Source: a candidate division GN15 bacterium
GTDB lineage: Bacteria > Zixibacteria > MSB-5A5 > GN15 > FEB-12
Direction of reading: 5' to 3'
Length of the DNA stretch: 14,185 nt
Assembly: GCA_014729205.1 (NCBI GenBank)
Contig: WJKG01000004.1
Location: forward strand, 1 to 14,185
Below, in pieces: positions 13,570-14,185 of the stretch (its first letter is position 1; every line of letters starts with the position of its first letter). Under the pieces are notes generated by a model, which did no database searches, was not told the origin of the DNA, and saw only the letters and a list, made by a program, of their open reading frames with translations. A program made the position numbers and the translations under genes.

Positions 13570-14185
13570 ATGGCGCAACCGAGTGCCCATATCAAGAAGG
13601 AGCACAAGTACGATCCGGTGCGACTGGCTGCGCTGGAGGCAATGGTGCTCATCGAACAGGGGGAGCAGACTGATGCCGCCATCTCAAGTGTCTCACGGGG
13701 GAGGTCATTTCGGAATATTGATCGACGATTCCTGATGCAACTGGTCAACGGCGCCACGAAAATGCGCCGGCGTCTGGACCATGAGATCCGCTTCTACCTG
13801 GCTCGTCCGGGTTCTCCCCTGCCAATCAAACTGGCCAACATACTCCGACTGGGGTTCTATCAACTGCACTTCACCGACCGCATTCCTCCGGCAGCAGCGG
13901 TATCGGAGTCGGTAAACCTGGCACACCACCTGCTTGACCGACGTCGCGCCAACCTGGTCAACGCGGTGCTCAGGGCGGCACTTCGAGAGCCAAACAAGAT
14001 CGTCTTTCCCTCGGTGGACGACAATCCGGTGGCTTACCTGGGGACTACGTATAGTTTCCCGGATCACTTCATAACGTATTGCCTCGATGAGTTTGGGCTC
14101 GAGCGCACCGAGCAGCTGCTGAAATCGTGCAATGAGCCGCCCCATGTCACGTATCGTGTGAATTTCCTCAAGGCGAAACCGGATG
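13570..14185 (+). CDS. rsmB: 16S rRNA m5C967 methyltransferase RsmB, 5' part
   Basis: RsmB methylates cytosine 967 of 16S rRNA using S-adenosylmethionine. The first 205 codons are here; the gene leaves the window at the right edge. The protein begins MAQPSAHIKKEHKYDPVRLAALEAM. Residues about 15-140 are the NusB-like RNA-binding domain, shown by ILRLGFYQLHFTDRIPPAAAVSESVNLAH and RANLVNAVLRAALRE. The next segment, YSFPDHFITYCLDEFG and then PPHVTYRVNFLK, is the usual lead-in to the methyltransferase domain. The SAM site and the two catalytic cysteines lie outside the window. The ATG is 6 bases after the radical SAM stop codon, with GGAGG (13554-13558) inside the end of that gene, so the two are co-transcribed and probably translationally coupled. 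Assignment to RsmB rather than another NusB-fused RNA methyltransferase is likely but rests on the N-terminal part only. Confidence 0.88.
   Translation, partial: MAQPSAHIKKEHKYDPVRLAALEAMVLIEQGEQTDAAISSVSRGRSFRNIDRRFLMQLVNGATKMRRRLDHEIRFYLARPGSPLPIKLANILRLGFYQLHFTDRIPPAAAVSESVNLAHHLLDRRRANLVNAVLRAALREPNKIVFPSVDDNPVAYLGTTYSFPDHFITYCLDEFGLERTEQLLKSCNEPPHVTYRVNFLKAKPD

Noticed and set aside
1..14185. Search for a defence, mobile or CRISPR system
   Set aside because: No transposase, integrase, Cas, restriction, toxin-antitoxin or phage genes, and no regularly spaced repeats were seen.

Overview
The window looks like a chromosomal housekeeping segment from a Gram-negative (diderm) bacterium of moderately high GC. 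It carries an LptE-like lipoprotein, a PorV/PorQ-type outer-membrane protein, several lipoproteins with clear lipoboxes, and murA. PorV/PorQ proteins together with acidic-tailed lipoproteins suggest the FCB side of the tree (Zixibacteria, Latescibacteria or Bacteroidota-like lineages). That assignment is inference from gene content, since no rRNA is present. I see no mobile element, CRISPR array, phage gene, toxin-antitoxin pair or recognisable defence system.

Layout. Positions 1-1026 are minus strand: the 5' part of murA, which runs off the left edge, and a DUF4416 protein. From 1244 onward everything is plus strand. First come a lipoprotein with a polyacidic tail after its lipid cysteine (1244-1927), a hairpin terminator, and a small PAS-like protein ending in a paired-cysteine motif (2136-2711). 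Next come two histidine-degradation genes, hutU (2820-4484) and hutI (4649-5911), separated by a strong terminator and each with its own sigma70-like promoter. hutI runs by a 4-base GTGA overlap into an LptE-like lipoprotein (5908-6447), then a PorV/PorQ-like protein (6496-7458) and another small lipoprotein (7465-7920). A 588-base gap without a convincing gene follows. It holds several inverted repeats and ends in a good promoter for a further lipoprotein (8509-9042), which is closed by a textbook terminator. A large hairpin then precedes a ComM/YifB AAA+ ATPase (9373-10911). The window ends with a radical SAM protein fused to DUF2344 (11053-13563), followed 6 bases later by the start of rsmB, cut by the right edge.

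How the genes work together. HutU and HutI catalyse consecutive steps of histidine catabolism (urocanate to imidazolonepropionate to formiminoglutamate). HutH and the formiminoglutamate-handling enzymes are not in the window. The hutI unit joins this pathway to envelope-assembly genes, an unusual arrangement. The right-hand pair joins a radical SAM protein of unknown substrate to an rRNA methyltransferase.

I did not find a clearly new multi-gene system. The points most worth a second look are the apparently leaderless hutI promoter, the hutI-envelope operon, the PAS/Cys protein, the polyacidic lipoprotein signal, the hairpin before comM and the 11-base direct repeat in the leader of the radical SAM gene.
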